The position numbers and the translations under genes are program-made. Below are positions 8,572-17,346 of a stretch of 64,000 nt of DNA, in pieces. The notes beneath the pieces were generated by a model. That model searched no databases. It worked only from the letters and a program-made list of their open reading frames with translations, and was not told the DNA's origin. The stretch is from contig NZ_CP026948.1 of the NCBI RefSeq assembly GCF_003070865.1, positions 558,001-622,000 of the forward strand, given 5' to 3'. Source of the stretch: Corynebacterium liangguodongii. Lineage in GTDB: Bacteria; Actinomycetota; Actinomycetes; Mycobacteriales; Mycobacteriaceae. The first letter of the stretch is position 1. Every line of letters begins with the position of its first letter.

Positions 8572-9651
8572 ATGTCTGATCCAGCGCATACCGACGCCGT
8601 CATCCTCGTCGGCGGGCGAGGGACGCGTCTGCGCCCGCTGACGGTGTCGACCCCGAAGCCGATGCTGCCGACCGCTGGGGTGCCGTTCCTCGGACACCTG
8701 CTCGCGCGGATCCGCGAGGCCGGCATGCGCCACGTGGTGCTGGGCACGTCGTTTCGCGCCGAGGTCTTCGAGTCCTACTTCGGCGACGGCTCGGAGTGGG
8801 GCCTCGAGATTGAATACGTCGTGGAGGAAGAGGCGCTTGGCACCGGCGGGGCGATCCGCAACGTCGCGCCGAAGCTGCGCTTTGATACCGCGATGGTGTT
8901 CAACGGCGACGTGCTCTCCGGGGCGAACCTGAGCGATATCCTGCACACCCACGCCGAGAAGGACGCGGATGTGACCCTGCACCTCGTGCGGGTGCCCGAT
9001 CCGCGGGCGTTCGGCTGCGTGCCCACGGACGGCGACGGCAACGTCTTGGAATTTTTGGAAAAGACCCCTGATCCGCCGACGGATCAGATCAACGCGGGCT
9101 GCTACGTGTTCAAGCGCTCGGTGATCGACCAGATCCCGGCCGGACGCGTCGTCTCGGTCGAGCGCGAGACCTTCCCGGGGTTGCTCTCGGCGGGCGCGCG
9201 GATCGTCGGGCACGTGGACACGACGTATTGGCGCGATATGGGCAGGCCCGACGACTTCGTGCAGGGCTCGTCCGACCTCGTGCGCGGCATCGCCTATTCG
9301 CCGTTGCTCGTGGGAAAGACGGGCGAGGCGCTTGTCGACGACTCCGCCGGCGTCGCCGGTGGGGTCATCCTCATGGGCGGTACCACGGTGGGCCGGGGCT
9401 GCGACATCGGCGCCGGTTGCCGCGTGGATGACAGTGTGATCTTCGATGGGGTGACCATCGAGCCGGGGGCTGTGGTGCGCGGCTCGATTATCGCGGCGGG
9501 GGTGCGCATCGGGGCGAACGCCCGGATCTTCGGCTGCGTGATCGGCGAGGGCGCCCAGATCGGGGCGCGCTGCGAGCTCCAGGGCGGGATGCGCGTGTGG
9601 CCGGGCGTGGACATCCCGGATTCGGGGATCAGGTTTTCGCCGGATGCGTAG
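8572..9651 (+). CDS. rmlA2: Mannose-1-phosphate guanylyltransferase / NDP-sugar pyrophosphorylase
   Basis: A 359-residue nucleotidyltransferase that activates mannose-1-phosphate with GTP for lipoarabinomannan and glycan synthesis. The N-terminal pyrophosphorylase motif GGRGTRLRPLTVSTPKPMLP lies at about residues 15-34, the substrate loop FNGDVLSG near residue 107, and the C-terminal third is a left-handed beta-helix of hexapeptide repeats (GAVVRGSIIAAGVRIGANAR). The ATG at 8572 is preceded by GAAAGG about 13 nt upstream. In C. glutamicum the equivalent gene is named rmlA2, in mycobacteria manB/manC; the GDP-mannose assignment is by orthology. Confidence 0.85.
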   Translation: MSDPAHTDAVILVGGRGTRLRPLTVSTPKPMLPTAGVPFLGHLLARIREAGMRHVVLGTSFRAEVFESYFGDGSEWGLEIEYVVEEEALGTGGAIRNVAPKLRFDTAMVFNGDVLSGANLSDILHTHAEKDADVTLHLVRVPDPRAFGCVPTDGDGNVLEFLEKTPDPPTDQINAGCYVFKRSVIDQIPAGRVVSVERETFPGLLSAGARIVGHVDTTYWRDMGRPDDFVQGSSDLVRGIAYSPLLVGKTGEALVDDSAGVAGGVILMGGTTVGRGCDIGAGCRVDDSVIFDGVTIEPGAVVRGSIIAAGVRIGANARIFGCVIGEGAQIGARCELQGGMRVWPGVDIPDSGIRFSPDA

Positions 9652-9951
9652 CGACACGCCGGGGGCGCGACCGAATAGGTGTGCTGCGGGTGGTCTACCA
9701 CTAGATGTAGTACCCCCTCTCGCTACCCCCTCTGGGCGGGCCCTGTTGCCCATGTGACTCCTGTGGCGAATGACGGCGGTTCTTCGGGCGCGAGCGCGAA
9801 AAGACGGCCCGAGAGGTTGCGGCTATTTAGTTTCTCGGTGTTCAATCGCTAGTAGAAACCACACGGAAATGGCACCGGCGTAATTACACCGGATCGCATC
9901 GGCAATGGCGGCGGTGCCGGATCACAGACCACAACGCAGGAAGGGGACGGC
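9652..9951. other. Intergenic region upstream of whcD
   Basis: These 300 bp have no convincing reading frame. A long untranslated stretch before whiB2-type genes is common in actinobacteria and probably carries the regulated promoter. There are GC-rich short inverted segments near 9735-9752 (GGGC and GCCC), but no clear terminator and no box I would assign. Confidence 0.4.
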
Positions 9952-10251
9952 GTGGACAACACGGCTGACAACGCCATTCTCCGCGGCGCAGCTGCGGGCG
10001 GGATGACTCTCGATGAACTCTTCGGCACCGTCGAGCAGGAATGGCAGGATCAAGCCCTGTGCGCCCAGACCGACCCCGAGGCGTTTTTCCCGGAAAAGGG
10101 CGGCTCGACGCGCGAGGCGAAGCGCATCTGCCAGGCTTGCGCGGTGCGCGACGAGTGCCTCGAGTACGCGCTCGAGCACGACGAGCGCTTCGGCATCTGG
10201 GGCGGCCTGTCCGACCGCGAGCGCCGCAGGCTGAAAAAGCAGATCGGCTAG
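9952..10251 (+). CDS. whcD: WhiB2-type iron-sulfur regulator
   Basis: WhiB-like proteins bind a 4Fe-4S cluster and contact the primary sigma factor; WhiB2 types control septation and growth. The 99-residue protein has the four ligands C37, C60, C63 and C69, the FFPEKGGSTREAK segment, the turn GIWGGL and a basic tail RERRRLKKQ. The GTG at 9952 follows AGGAAGGGG; an internal ATG at codon 18 is possible but would leave a shorter N-terminus. Its stop shares the tetranucleotide CTAG with the stop of the convergent gene. Confidence 0.92.
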   Translation: MDNTADNAILRGAAAGGMTLDELFGTVEQEWQDQALCAQTDPEAFFPEKGGSTREAKRICQACAVRDECLEYALEHDERFGIWGGLSDRERRRLKKQIG

Positions 10252-10718
10252 AGCCCGAAGTCCGGGTCTATATCGCGCGGGTCCAGGTTGAGGTGGTAGG
10301 CCACCAACGCGGTGAGCACCCACGTGAGCAGCTCGGAGCGCTCGGTCGCTGTCTTCGCGCGGTGCTCGATCGGCGCACGAAATACGACGATCCGGGCGCG
10401 CGTAGGGCTGCCGTAGCGGTCCACCCCGGCGGCGAGCACCCGCCCGAGCGGGACCGGGCCGTCGGCAACGATGTCATCGGGAATGATCGAATCCGGCCGC
10501 AGGCGCATCCGTGGGATCGTATCCACGGCGAGGTCGACCCCGGAGAGCTGGTCGGGGTAGGAGTTGTGCAAAGGGGCGTAGCTCTCCAAAACGAGCTGGT
10601 CAAAGGCCATCGAGCGCGAGCGGTAGCGCGGCACGCCGATGGGCAGCAGCGGCCCGCGCGGCCCCCGGGCGCGGCGGTCGCGGGCGGGTCGGATGTGCAG
10701 CGGGTCGGCCTTGCTCAT
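10248..10718 (-). CDS. Metallopeptidase-family protein (Rv3259-like), without HExxH
   Basis: A 156-residue conserved actinobacterial protein usually annotated as a zincin-like metallopeptidase family member. The N-terminus is basic (RPARDRRARGPRGPLLP); the core has MAFDQLVLESYAPL and IVVFRAPIEHR; where a zincin helix would be, it reads TWVLTALVAYHLNLDP, with only one His and no HExxH, so it is unlikely to be an active zinc protease as seen. The ATG at 10718 sits 8 nt after TATCAT (leaderless). It ends on the CTAG it shares with whcD. Confidence 0.7.
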   Translation of the reverse strand: MSKADPLHIRPARDRRARGPRGPLLPIGVPRYRSRSMAFDQLVLESYAPLHNSYPDQLSGVDLAVDTIPRMRLRPDSIIPDDIVADGPVPLGRVLAAGVDRYGSPTRARIVVFRAPIEHRAKTATERSELLTWVLTALVAYHLNLDPRDIDPDFGL

Positions 10719-10726
10719 GGCGTCCT

Positions 10727-10732
10727 ATGATA
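10727..10732 (-). promoter_or_regulatory. Leaderless promoter -10 for the metallopeptidase-like gene
   Basis: TATCAT on the minus strand, 8 nt before the ATG at 10718. Confidence 0.55.
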
Positions 10733-10798
10733 GGCGGCGGGCGCGGCGCTTCAGCGGGAGCGCGCCGCGTGTCATCCGCCTAATCTCAAGGAGAAGTT

Positions 10799-10804
10799 TA
10801 GACT
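10799..10804 (+). promoter_or_regulatory. Leaderless promoter -10 for DUF3499 gene
   Basis: TAGACT lies 8 nt before the GTG at 10813. This decides the start over an in-frame TTG at 10804 that would use AAGGAG at 10788-10793; a second TANNNT (TAATCT, 10781-10786) could make a leadered transcript. Confidence 0.5.
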
Positions 10805-10812
10805 TGGGCCCC

Positions 10813-11307
10813 GTGAACACCTTCCGTCGTTGCTGCCGACCGGGCTGCGGCCGACCCGCCGTGGCCACGCTCATCTACGCCTACGCGGACTCCACCGCCG
10901 TCGTAGGGCCGCTCGCGCCCGTCGCCGAGCCCCACTCCTGGGACCTGTGCGAGCACCACGCGGCGAACATCTCGGCGCCCGTCGGCTGGGACATGGTGCG
11001 CGTCGAGCACGTCGACATCGACGACGAGGAGCTCGAGCAGCTTGACGACGACGACTTGACCGCCCTGGCCGAGGCCGTGCGCGAAGCGGGAAGGGTCACC
11101 ACCGGGCTCGTCGACGCCGGCGAAGACCCCATTGAGTACGCGGCGAACCACGACTTCGGCGACCCCAGCACCTCCAATCACCCGGTCCACCGCACCAAAC
11201 GCATTGAGGGGCAGGTCGCCGCCGCCAAGGCCGCGCGCCGCTCCCACCTCCGGGTCGTGCCCGACCCGGAGCCCGAGGCACAAAGGGAGCGCGGCGAGGA
11301 GGGCTAG
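10813..11307 (+). CDS. DUF3499 family protein
   Basis: A 164-residue actinobacterial protein of unknown function (DUF3499). The N-terminus MNTFRRCCRPGCGRPAVATL contains a Cys pair pattern (CCRPGC), and a later WDLCEHHA holds a Cys and two His, so a small zinc site is plausible. An acidic stretch DIDDEELEQLDDDDL and a basic, low-complexity tail follow. It is encoded between the WhiB2 and phosphomannomutase genes as in mycobacteria. The GTG at 10813 gives the start seen in homologues. Confidence 0.82.
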   Translation: MNTFRRCCRPGCGRPAVATLIYAYADSTAVVGPLAPVAEPHSWDLCEHHAANISAPVGWDMVRVEHVDIDDEELEQLDDDDLTALAEAVREAGRVTTGLVDAGEDPIEYAANHDFGDPSTSNHPVHRTKRIEGQVAAAKAARRSHLRVVPDPEPEAQRERGEEG

Positions 11308-11310
11308 GAT
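11305..11310 (+). promoter_or_regulatory. Leaderless promoter -10 for pmmA
   Basis: TAGGAT, 7 nt before the ATG at 11318; it overlaps the stop of the preceding gene. Confidence 0.6.
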
Positions 11311-11317
11311 TGTCGCC

Positions 11318-12688
11318 ATGGCAATTCAGCACACCACAAGCTCCCTGCGCAGCGTCATCAAGGCCTACGACATCCGTGGCGTCGTCGGCACGGACATCGA
11401 CGAGGAATTCATCTCCGTCGTCGGCGCGGCCTACGCCCACATCCTGCGCGAGGAGGGCGAGCGCCGCATCGCGGTGGGCTACGACATGCGCCCCTCCTCG
11501 CCGCAGCTCGCCGCCGCCTTCTGCCGCGGCGCGACCTCGCAGGGGCTCGACGTCATCGAGCTCGGCCTGACCTCCACCGACGAGCTCTACTACGCCTCCG
11601 GCTCGCTGTCCTGCGCTGGGGCGATGTTTACCGCCTCGCACAACCCCGCGCAGTACAACGGCATCAAGCTATGCCGCGCGGGGGCGAAGCCGGTGAGCAC
11701 CGAGACCGGCCTGGCCGAGATCGCGCGGATGGTCATCGACGGCGTGCCGGGCTGGGACGGGGAGGTAGGGGGCGTCGATAAGCGAGACGTGCTCGAAGAC
11801 TACGCGGCGTTCTTGCGCGAGCTCGCGCCGCTGCCGCAGCGCCGCCTCGTCGTCGCGGTCGACGCGGCCAACGGCATGGCCGGGCTGACGGTACCCACCG
11901 TGCTCGACGGCCTCGACGTGCGCCCGCTCTACTTCGAGCTCGACGGCACCTTCCCCAACCACGAGGCCAACCCGCTCGACCCGGAAAACCTTGAGGACCT
12001 GCAGAAGTTCGTCGTCGAACAGGGAGCCGATATCGGGCTCGCCTTCGACGGCGACGCCGACCGCTGCTTCGTCGTCGACGAAAAGGGCAACCCCATCTCG
12101 CCCTCCGCCGTCACCGCGCTCGTGGCCACCCGCACGCTCGCCAGCCACCCCGGCGCCACGATCATCCACAACGCGATCACCTCGCGCGCCGTGCCCGAGA
12201 TCATTGAGGAAAACGGGGGCACGGCGGTGCGCACCCGCGTCGGGCACTCCTACATCAAGGCGCACATGGCCCAGACCGGGGCGCTCTTCGGCGGGGAGCA
12301 CTCCGCGCACTACTACTTCGCCGAGTTCTACAACGCAGACTCTGGCCTCCTCGCCGCCCTCCACGTGCTCGCCGCGCTCGCCGAGCAGGACCAGCCGCTG
12401 AGCCAGATGATGGGGAGCTACGACCGCTACTGTGCCTCCGGCGAGATCAACTCGCATGTGAGCGACCAAGAAGCGGCCACCAAGCGCGTCGTCGCTGCGT
12501 TTGAGGACCGCGCCGTTGACATCGATCGCCTCGACGGGGTGACCATCACCCTCGGCGAGAACCCGCCAGTGTGGTTCAATGTCCGCGCCTCGAACACGGA
12601 GCCCCTCCTGCGCCTCAACGCCGAGGCGCCCACCCAAGGCGAGGTTGCATCCCTCGTCGAGGAGGTCCTCTCCGTCATCCGCGCGTAG
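11318..12688 (+). CDS. pmmA: Phosphomannomutase / phosphoglucomutase
   Basis: Cytoplasmic alpha-D-phosphohexomutase of 456 residues that interconverts mannose-6-phosphate and mannose-1-phosphate, feeding the guanylyltransferase encoded at 8572. Motifs in order: KAYDIRGVVG near residue 14, the phosphoserine loop FTASHNPAQYNG near residue 107, the metal loop FDGDADRCF near residue 245, the sugar-binding GGEHSAHYYF near residue 327 and the phosphate-binding RASNTEPLLRLNAE at the C-terminus. All catalytic loops are intact and the length is normal. Confidence 0.93.
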   Translation: MAIQHTTSSLRSVIKAYDIRGVVGTDIDEEFISVVGAAYAHILREEGERRIAVGYDMRPSSPQLAAAFCRGATSQGLDVIELGLTSTDELYYASGSLSCAGAMFTASHNPAQYNGIKLCRAGAKPVSTETGLAEIARMVIDGVPGWDGEVGGVDKRDVLEDYAAFLRELAPLPQRRLVVAVDAANGMAGLTVPTVLDGLDVRPLYFELDGTFPNHEANPLDPENLEDLQKFVVEQGADIGLAFDGDADRCFVVDEKGNPISPSAVTALVATRTLASHPGATIIHNAITSRAVPEIIEENGGTAVRTRVGHSYIKAHMAQTGALFGGEHSAHYYFAEFYNADSGLLAALHVLAALAEQDQPLSQMMGSYDRYCASGEINSHVSDQEAATKRVVAAFEDRAVDIDRLDGVTITLGENPPVWFNVRASNTEPLLRLNAEAPTQGEVASLVEEVLSVIRA

Positions 12689-12691
12689 CCT
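12686..12691 (+). promoter_or_regulatory. Leaderless promoter -10 for the isomerase-like gene
   Basis: TAGCCT, 7 nt before the ATG at 12699, overlapping the pmmA stop. Confidence 0.5.
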
Positions 12692-12698
12692 GGCGGGC

Positions 12699-13688
12699 AT
12701 GGACGACTTCGCCGACCCCCGGGCCGACCCCCGTGCCGCTCTGCCCAGCAGCTGCGAGCGAGCAGCCTTCTTCGACATCGCGCACGAAGGCGCCCAGCTG
12801 CGCGCGATTGCCGAGGCGGCCGACGTGTTTGCCCCGCTGCGCAGCCTCGCGCCGCGCAGCCTCGTCATCGTGCCTGCAGACCAGTCCTCCGCGGCGGCGG
12901 CGCGCGCGGCCGTCGAGCTCGCGGCCCCGGCGGCGCTTCCCGTCATGGTCACGCCCGGTCTGCCGCACTACGTCGGTGCGCTCGACGTCGTAGTCGTCGT
13001 GGGGGAGCCGTCGTCCCCAGAGGCGGCCGAGGCGGCATCCCGCGCTTTGGCGACGGCCGCGCGGCGTGGCGCGGCGAGCGTGCTGGCCGGGCCGGCAGGC
13101 GGGGCCGTTGTCAGCGAGGCCCCCTCCGACACCATCGTCATCCCCGCGCCGCCCGGGCCCGAGGGGCCCTCGGCGCTGCGCTCCTTCGGGGCGGCGTGGG
13201 CACTGGTGCGCCCCGAAGACGCACGCGGCGGCCTGCTCGGCGCCGCCGCCGACGAGGTCGATCGCGAGCTAGTCGGGCTGAGCCCCGAGCGAGACGCCAC
13301 GGTCAACCCCGCCCGCGCCCTGCGCGAGTTCGCCGCCGCCGGCCCGCTCGTGCACACCGGTGTGAACAGCTGTGGTCGAGTCGTCGCCAGGGCGGTGGCC
13401 GAGATGTGGTCCGTCCGCGGGATGGCCAGCGGGTTCGTCGACCGGGATGAGCTGGGCCGCGCGCTGCGAGAGACCGGGCCGGAGGACATCTTCCACGATC
13501 CCTTCATCGATCCTCCCGCGGGCGCAGTCGGGCCCGCGGTGGTGGCGTGGAACCAGGATGACCGCAGGCACCTTCCCGCGGGCCGTGCCCGGGCCGAGGG
13601 CGTCGCAGAAGGCGAGACCGGTGCCTTCGGTGCTGCAGCGCGGTTGCTCGTGCGCGCCCTCGCGGCGACGGTGATGGAAAACGCCTAG
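12699..13688 (+). CDS. SIS-like/phosphosugar isomerase-like conserved protein
   Basis: A 329-residue protein encoded directly after phosphomannomutase, in the position of M. tuberculosis Rv3256c. It resembles a degenerate SIS-fold phosphomannose/phosphoglucose isomerase: alternating strands such as SLVIVPADQSSAAAARAAVEL and LDVVVVVGEPSSPEAAEAASRAL look Rossmann-like, but the classical sugar-phosphate SxS motifs are not obvious. In related genomes manA follows it; here a secreted-protein gene on the other strand does. A role in mannose metabolism or its control is inferred from position only. Confidence 0.65.
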   Translation: MDDFADPRADPRAALPSSCERAAFFDIAHEGAQLRAIAEAADVFAPLRSLAPRSLVIVPADQSSAAAARAAVELAAPAALPVMVTPGLPHYVGALDVVVVVGEPSSPEAAEAASRALATAARRGAASVLAGPAGGAVVSEAPSDTIVIPAPPGPEGPSALRSFGAAWALVRPEDARGGLLGAAADEVDRELVGLSPERDATVNPARALREFAAAGPLVHTGVNSCGRVVARAVAEMWSVRGMASGFVDRDELGRALRETGPEDIFHDPFIDPPAGAVGPAVVAWNQDDRRHLPAGRARAEGVAEGETGAFGAAARLLVRALAATVMENA

Positions 13689-13704
13689 GGGGTTCTGGGA
13701 GCCT

Positions 13705-14454
13705 CTAGAGGATCTGCCTGCCGATGGCGCCGCGGAGGCGCTCAAGCAGCGTCTCTGGCGGCTCGGAAGAGGTCGCGTCTTCGGGAACGGCCTGACGCAG
13801 CGCCTTGTCCGTCGGGATCGCCGCCGGGCTGGGCTCCGTGGCCGGGGTCGGCTCCGTCGCCGTGGTCGGCGTCACCGGAGAGGTGCTCTCCGTCGGGGAT
13901 TGCGTGCTCGTGGTCGGCGCGGTTGTCTGCGGCACAGGCACAGACGTCGACGGGGAGGAGGGCTGCTCGTAGGTAGCCTCGCCGGGGGTGGCGGGCTCGC
14001 CCGCACCGGTGGGGCCGGTGAGCAGGGCCCCGTCGGGCGCGGAGGCCACCGATGTGGGGACGACGTTGGAGGGGCGCAGGATCTGCGTCGGGCGCGAAGC
14101 CCTGGTGGAGGGGTTGACCACGGCGTTGGGCGGGAGGAGGGGGTCGCGCGGGGCGCCTTCGGCGCCGCCGCCCGTCCCGTCGGTGCCCCGCTGCGCCGGG
14201 GGCTCGGTCGCGCCCTCCGCGCCAGGAGCGTGATCGGCGTTCTCGTCCGAATCGGAAGCCATGGTCGAGCGCGTCGGGGCGGCGGGGGAGCTCGAGCGCT
14301 CCTCGTCCGCTGCGGGCTCCACAGCGTCGGCCTGGAACGTCGGCGCGCTGCCGGACGAGGGGGAGGAGACCTTCCACACGATCAGGCCGATGCCCAGCGC
14401 GAGAACGAGGCCAACGGCCATGAGCGCTGTGACAAGGCGCTTGGAGTCGTTCAC
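13705..14454 (-). CDS. Secreted or membrane-anchored Pro/Thr/Ser-rich protein
   Basis: About 249 residues. After NDSKRL comes one hydrophobic segment (VTALMAVGLVLALGIGLIVW) that could be a signal anchor; the rest is low-complexity and rich in Ala, Pro, Thr, Ser and acidic residues (for example TSVPVPQTTAPTTSTQSPTE), ending in a short charged helix ETLLERLRGAIGRQ. There is no catalytic domain. The GTG at 14454 is preferred because AAGGGG lies 6 nt before it, although an ATG at 14469 is in frame. It resembles a cell-wall-spanning or periplasmic protein; a possible MtrA site lies upstream. Confidence 0.65.
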   Translation of the reverse strand: MNDSKRLVTALMAVGLVLALGIGLIVWKVSSPSSGSAPTFQADAVEPAADEERSSSPAAPTRSTMASDSDENADHAPGAEGATEPPAQRGTDGTGGGAEGAPRDPLLPPNAVVNPSTRASRPTQILRPSNVVPTSVASAPDGALLTGPTGAGEPATPGEATYEQPSSPSTSVPVPQTTAPTTSTQSPTESTSPVTPTTATEPTPATEPSPAAIPTDKALRQAVPEDATSSEPPETLLERLRGAIGRQIL

Positions 14455-14507
14455 GGGGTGCCCCTTCATCGGTGTGTCTACGGTGTGTCCTTCGCGTATC
14501 GCTACTG

Positions 14508-14527
14508 GTTACAAGTTGGTAACAATT
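14508..14527. promoter_or_regulatory. Possible MtrA binding site (direct repeat)
   Basis: GTTACAAGTT at 14508 and GTAACAATT at 14519 are imperfect direct repeats exactly 11 bp apart, the spacing typical of OmpR-class regulators. The half-sites resemble the GTAAC-type repeats reported for MtrA. The site lies about 54 nt upstream of the secreted protein gene (start 14454) and about 180 nt from the DUF4259 gene. Confidence 0.45.
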
Positions 14528-14706
14528 AGGCGTCGTCTTTGCATTTATAGCACGTCAACCGGCGGCTGTGAAGTATGCGCGGGTCCAGGGCTTAGCGGGA
14601 GGTCCGCCGCGGTGGAATCGCGCCGCTGGATCGCGTACTAAGGGGAGGTGCGAGGCCGCGAGCGGCCACGGGCACACATCACCGAATGCAAGGGAGGGAA
14701 AGACCC

Positions 14707-15072
14707 ATGAGCACGTGGGATAGGTTCATCTTGACGGAGGAGGCCAACGTCGATTTCCTCGACGATCTCAACGACCTCGAGCCGGAGGAGGCGGTGCAGG
14801 CGGTGCGAGACGCCGTTTTGCTCGCGGCGGGTGAGACGACGCCGACCGGCGAAGAGCTCGCCAACGGCCGCGCCGCGGCCACGATCGCCGCGATGTGGGC
14901 GGGGGCGCCGTTTAGCGCGGGCGATGTTGTGGATTCTTACCCCTTTATCCGCGAGGTTGATGCGGAGGTAGACGAGAAGCTCGCGGAGGCGGCCGCGGGG
15001 CTGCTTGAGGCGGTCGAGGGTGACGACGAGGACTTCGCCGATATCGACCAGTTTATTGAGGCCCTCTCCTAG
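14707..15072 (+). CDS. DUF4259 domain protein
   Basis: A 121-residue acidic protein. The N-terminal STWDRFILTEEANVDFLDDLNDL and the helical repeats EEAVQAVRDAVLLAA and GRAAATIAAMWAG match the DUF4259 pattern, whose function is unknown. The ATG at 14707 is 7 codons inside a longer frame and has a strong GGGAGGG at 14692-14698. No membrane segment. It stands alone between the secreted-protein gene and sahH. Confidence 0.75.
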   Translation: MSTWDRFILTEEANVDFLDDLNDLEPEEAVQAVRDAVLLAAGETTPTGEELANGRAAATIAAMWAGAPFSAGDVVDSYPFIREVDAEVDEKLAEAAAGLLEAVEGDDEDFADIDQFIEALS

Positions 15073-15140
15073 ACGCCCGCCCCCGCCCCCCGTGCTGCCC
15101 GGGGGTGTCGTGCCGGCCCGATTGCTGCGGCTAAGGTGTA

Positions 15141-15146
15141 TAGAGT
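15141..15146 (+). promoter_or_regulatory. Likely -10 box of sahH
   Basis: TAGAGT (TANNNT) in an AT-rich patch, about 88 nt before the ATG, giving a leader of roughly 80 nt. I checked the leader for an SAH riboswitch and did not see its conserved core. Confidence 0.45.
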
Positions 15147-15233
15147 ATTCTCACGCCCCCGCCGTGACCTGCAGGGATGGAAGAGGCCCGCACGAGGACA
15201 GTGGATAATAGCCCAGACGAAAGATGTGATTCG

Positions 15234-16685
15234 ATGAGTAACGCCAGCGCCGTGAGCGACTACAAGGTCGCGGATATCACCTTGTTTGAAGCCGGCCGCA
15301 AGCAGATCGAGCTCGCGGAATACGAGATGCCGGGCCTGATGCAGCTGCGCCGCGAGTACGGCGCGGACAAGCCGCTGGCCGGGGCGCGGATCTCCGGGTC
15401 GATCCACATGACCACCCAGACCGCCGTGCTCATCGAAACCCTCGTCGAGCTCGGGGCGCAGGTGCGCTGGTCGTCGTGCAACATTTTCTCCACGGAAGAT
15501 GCCGCCGCCGCGGCCGTGGTCGTGGGCAAGCACGGCACCCCGGAAAACCCGCAGGGCGTGCCTGTCTTCGCGTGGAAGGGGGAGACGCTCGAGGAGTACT
15601 GGTGGTGCGTCAACCAGATCTTCAGCTGGGGCGAGGGAATTTACCCGAACATGATCTTGGACGACGGCGGGGACGCGACCATGGCCGTGATCAAGGGCCT
15701 CGAGTTCGAAAAGGCCGGTGCCGTACCGCAGGCCCAGCCGGGCGACTCGGACGAACAGGTCGCCTTCTACGCGATGCTGGCCGAGACGCTCGAGCGCGAT
15801 GCGGCCAAGTGGACGCGCACCGCCGCCGAGGTCAAGGGGGTGACGGAGGAGACCACGACGGGTGTGCACCGCCTCTACCACTTCGCGCGGGAGGGCGTGT
15901 TGCCCTTCCCCGCCATGAACGTCAACGACGCGGTGACCAAGTCGAAGTTTGACAACCGCTACGGCACCCGCCACTCCGTTATCGACGGGATCAACCGCGG
16001 CACCGACATGCTCATCGCGGGCAAGAGGGCCCTGGTGTGCGGCTACGGTGACGTGGGCAAGGGAGTCGCCGAGGCGCTCAGCGGCCAGGGCGCGATCGTC
16101 TCGGTCACCGAGATCGATCCGATCAACGCGCTGCAGGCCCTCATGGATGGCTACAGCGTTGTTACCGTCGACGAGGCGATCGCCCAGGCGGACTTCATCA
16201 TCACCGCGACAGGCAACCTGGGCATCATCACCTTCGAGGACATGCTCAAGATGAAAGACCACGCTGTGCTGGGCAACATCGGGCACTTCGATAACGAGAT
16301 TGATATGCACTCGCTGCTCCACCGCGACGACGTCTCGCGGACCCAGATCAAACCGCAGGTTGACCTGTTCCACCTGCCGTCGGGCAACTCGATTATCGTG
16401 CTCTCCGAGGGGCGCCTGCTCAACCTCGGCAATGCCACCGGCCACCCGTCGTTCGTCATGTCGAACTCTTTCGCGGACCAGACCATCGCTCAGATCGAGC
16501 TGTACACCAACTCCGCGAAGTACGGCAACGAGGTCTACCGACTGCCGAAGCACCTCGACGAAAAGGTCGCCCGCATCCACGTCGAGGCGCTCGGCGGCCG
16601 GCTCACCGAGCTCACGAAGGAGCAGGCGGAGTATATCGGCGTCGACGTGGCGGGCCCGTACAAGCCCGAGCACTACCGCTACTAG
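15234..16685 (+). CDS. sahH: Adenosylhomocysteinase
   Basis: NAD-dependent S-adenosylhomocysteine hydrolase, 483 residues; it clears the product of methylations and returns homocysteine. Motifs: [12 protein letters not shown] and [13 protein letters not shown] (substrate pocket), [28 protein letters not shown] (Lys and Asp of the active site), the NAD loop [15 protein letters not shown], and the C-terminal [13 protein letters not shown] followed by [10 protein letters not shown], which closes the NAD site. The upstream frame is open to 15177, but the ATG at 15234 gives a normal length. tmk follows after 19 nt. Confidence 0.96.
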   Translation: MSNASAVSDYKVADITLFEAGRKQIELAEYEMPGLMQLRREYGADKPLAGARISGSIHMTTQTAVLIETLVELGAQVRWSSCNIFSTEDAAAAAVVVGKHGTPENPQGVPVFAWKGETLEEYWWCVNQIFSWGEGIYPNMILDDGGDATMAVIKGLEFEKAGAVPQAQPGDSDEQVAFYAMLAETLERDAAKWTRTAAEVKGVTEETTTGVHRLYHFAREGVLPFPAMNVNDAVTKSKFDNRYGTRHSVIDGINRGTDMLIAGKRALVCGYGDVGKGVAEALSGQGAIVSVTEIDPINALQALMDGYSVVTVDEAIAQADFIITATGNLGIITFEDMLKMKDHAVLGNIGHFDNEIDMHSLLHRDDVSRTQIKPQVDLFHLPSGNSIIVLSEGRLLNLGNATGHPSFVMSNSFADQTIAQIELYTNSAKYGNEVYRLPKHLDEKVARIHVEALGGRLTELTKEQAEYIGVDVAGPYKPEHYRY

Positions 16686-16704
16686 GGCGGGGGGCTACCT
16701 GCTC

Positions 16705-17346
16705 ATGATCATCGCGGTCGAAGGCATCGACGGGGCCGGCAAGAACACGCTGGTCGAGGCCGTCACGGCGGCGCTGGGCGCGCAAAGCCTGGCGTTTCCG
16801 CGCTACGAGGTCTCCCTCCACGCCCAGCTCGCGCGCGACGCGCTGGCCGGCCGGATGGGCGATCTTGTCGGCTCCGCCCACGGCATGGCCACCCTCTTCG
16901 CGCTTGACAGGCACGGAGCCAAGCCGCTTCTCGACGCCTTCGTGGGCGCCCCGGATAAGCTCATCGTCCTCGACCGCTACGTCGCCTCCAACGCCGCCTA
17001 CACCGCCGCGCGCACGGGATCGGATTCGGCGTTTGGGTGGGTCGAAGAGCTCGAATTCGGCCGCCTCGGGCTGCCCCGGCCCGACCTGCACGTGCTCGTC
17101 GATACGAGCCCTGCTGAGGCGAAGGAGCGGGTGCGAAAGCGCGCCGCGCACGACGCCTCGCGCGAGCCCGACCGCTACGAGCGCGACGCCGCGCTGCAGG
17201 TTGCGACGTTTGCCGCCTACGAGCGCCTTTCCGCGTCCGGCTGGGCGGGGCGGTGGCTGCGCAGCGCCCAGCCGGACGCTATCATCCAAGCAGTCGAAGA
17301 CCTTCGCCTAAGGAGCCGAAATGACCCCCAGAATCCTCGTCGTTGA
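16705..17346 (+). CDS. tmk: Thymidylate kinase
   Basis: Cytoplasmic dTMP kinase of 213 residues. It carries the P-loop EGIDGAGKNT near residue 6, the DR motif LDRYVASNAAYTAAR near residue 91 and a Lid region RVRKRAAHDASREPDRYERD. The mtrA ATG lies inside its last codons, giving a 26-nt overlap, so tmk and mtrA are likely cotranscribed. This tmk-mtrA order is conserved in corynebacteria and mycobacteria. Confidence 0.92.
   Translation: MIIAVEGIDGAGKNTLVEAVTAALGAQSLAFPRYEVSLHAQLARDALAGRMGDLVGSAHGMATLFALDRHGAKPLLDAFVGAPDKLIVLDRYVASNAAYTAARTGSDSAFGWVEELEFGRLGLPRPDLHVLVDTSPAEAKERVRKRAAHDASREPDRYERDAALQVATFAAYERLSASGWAGRWLRSAQPDAIIQAVEDLRLRSRNDPQNPRR

Noticed and set aside
15073..15233. SAH riboswitch upstream of sahH
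   Set aside because: I looked for the conserved core and pairing pattern and did not find it; an ordinary promoter explains the leader.
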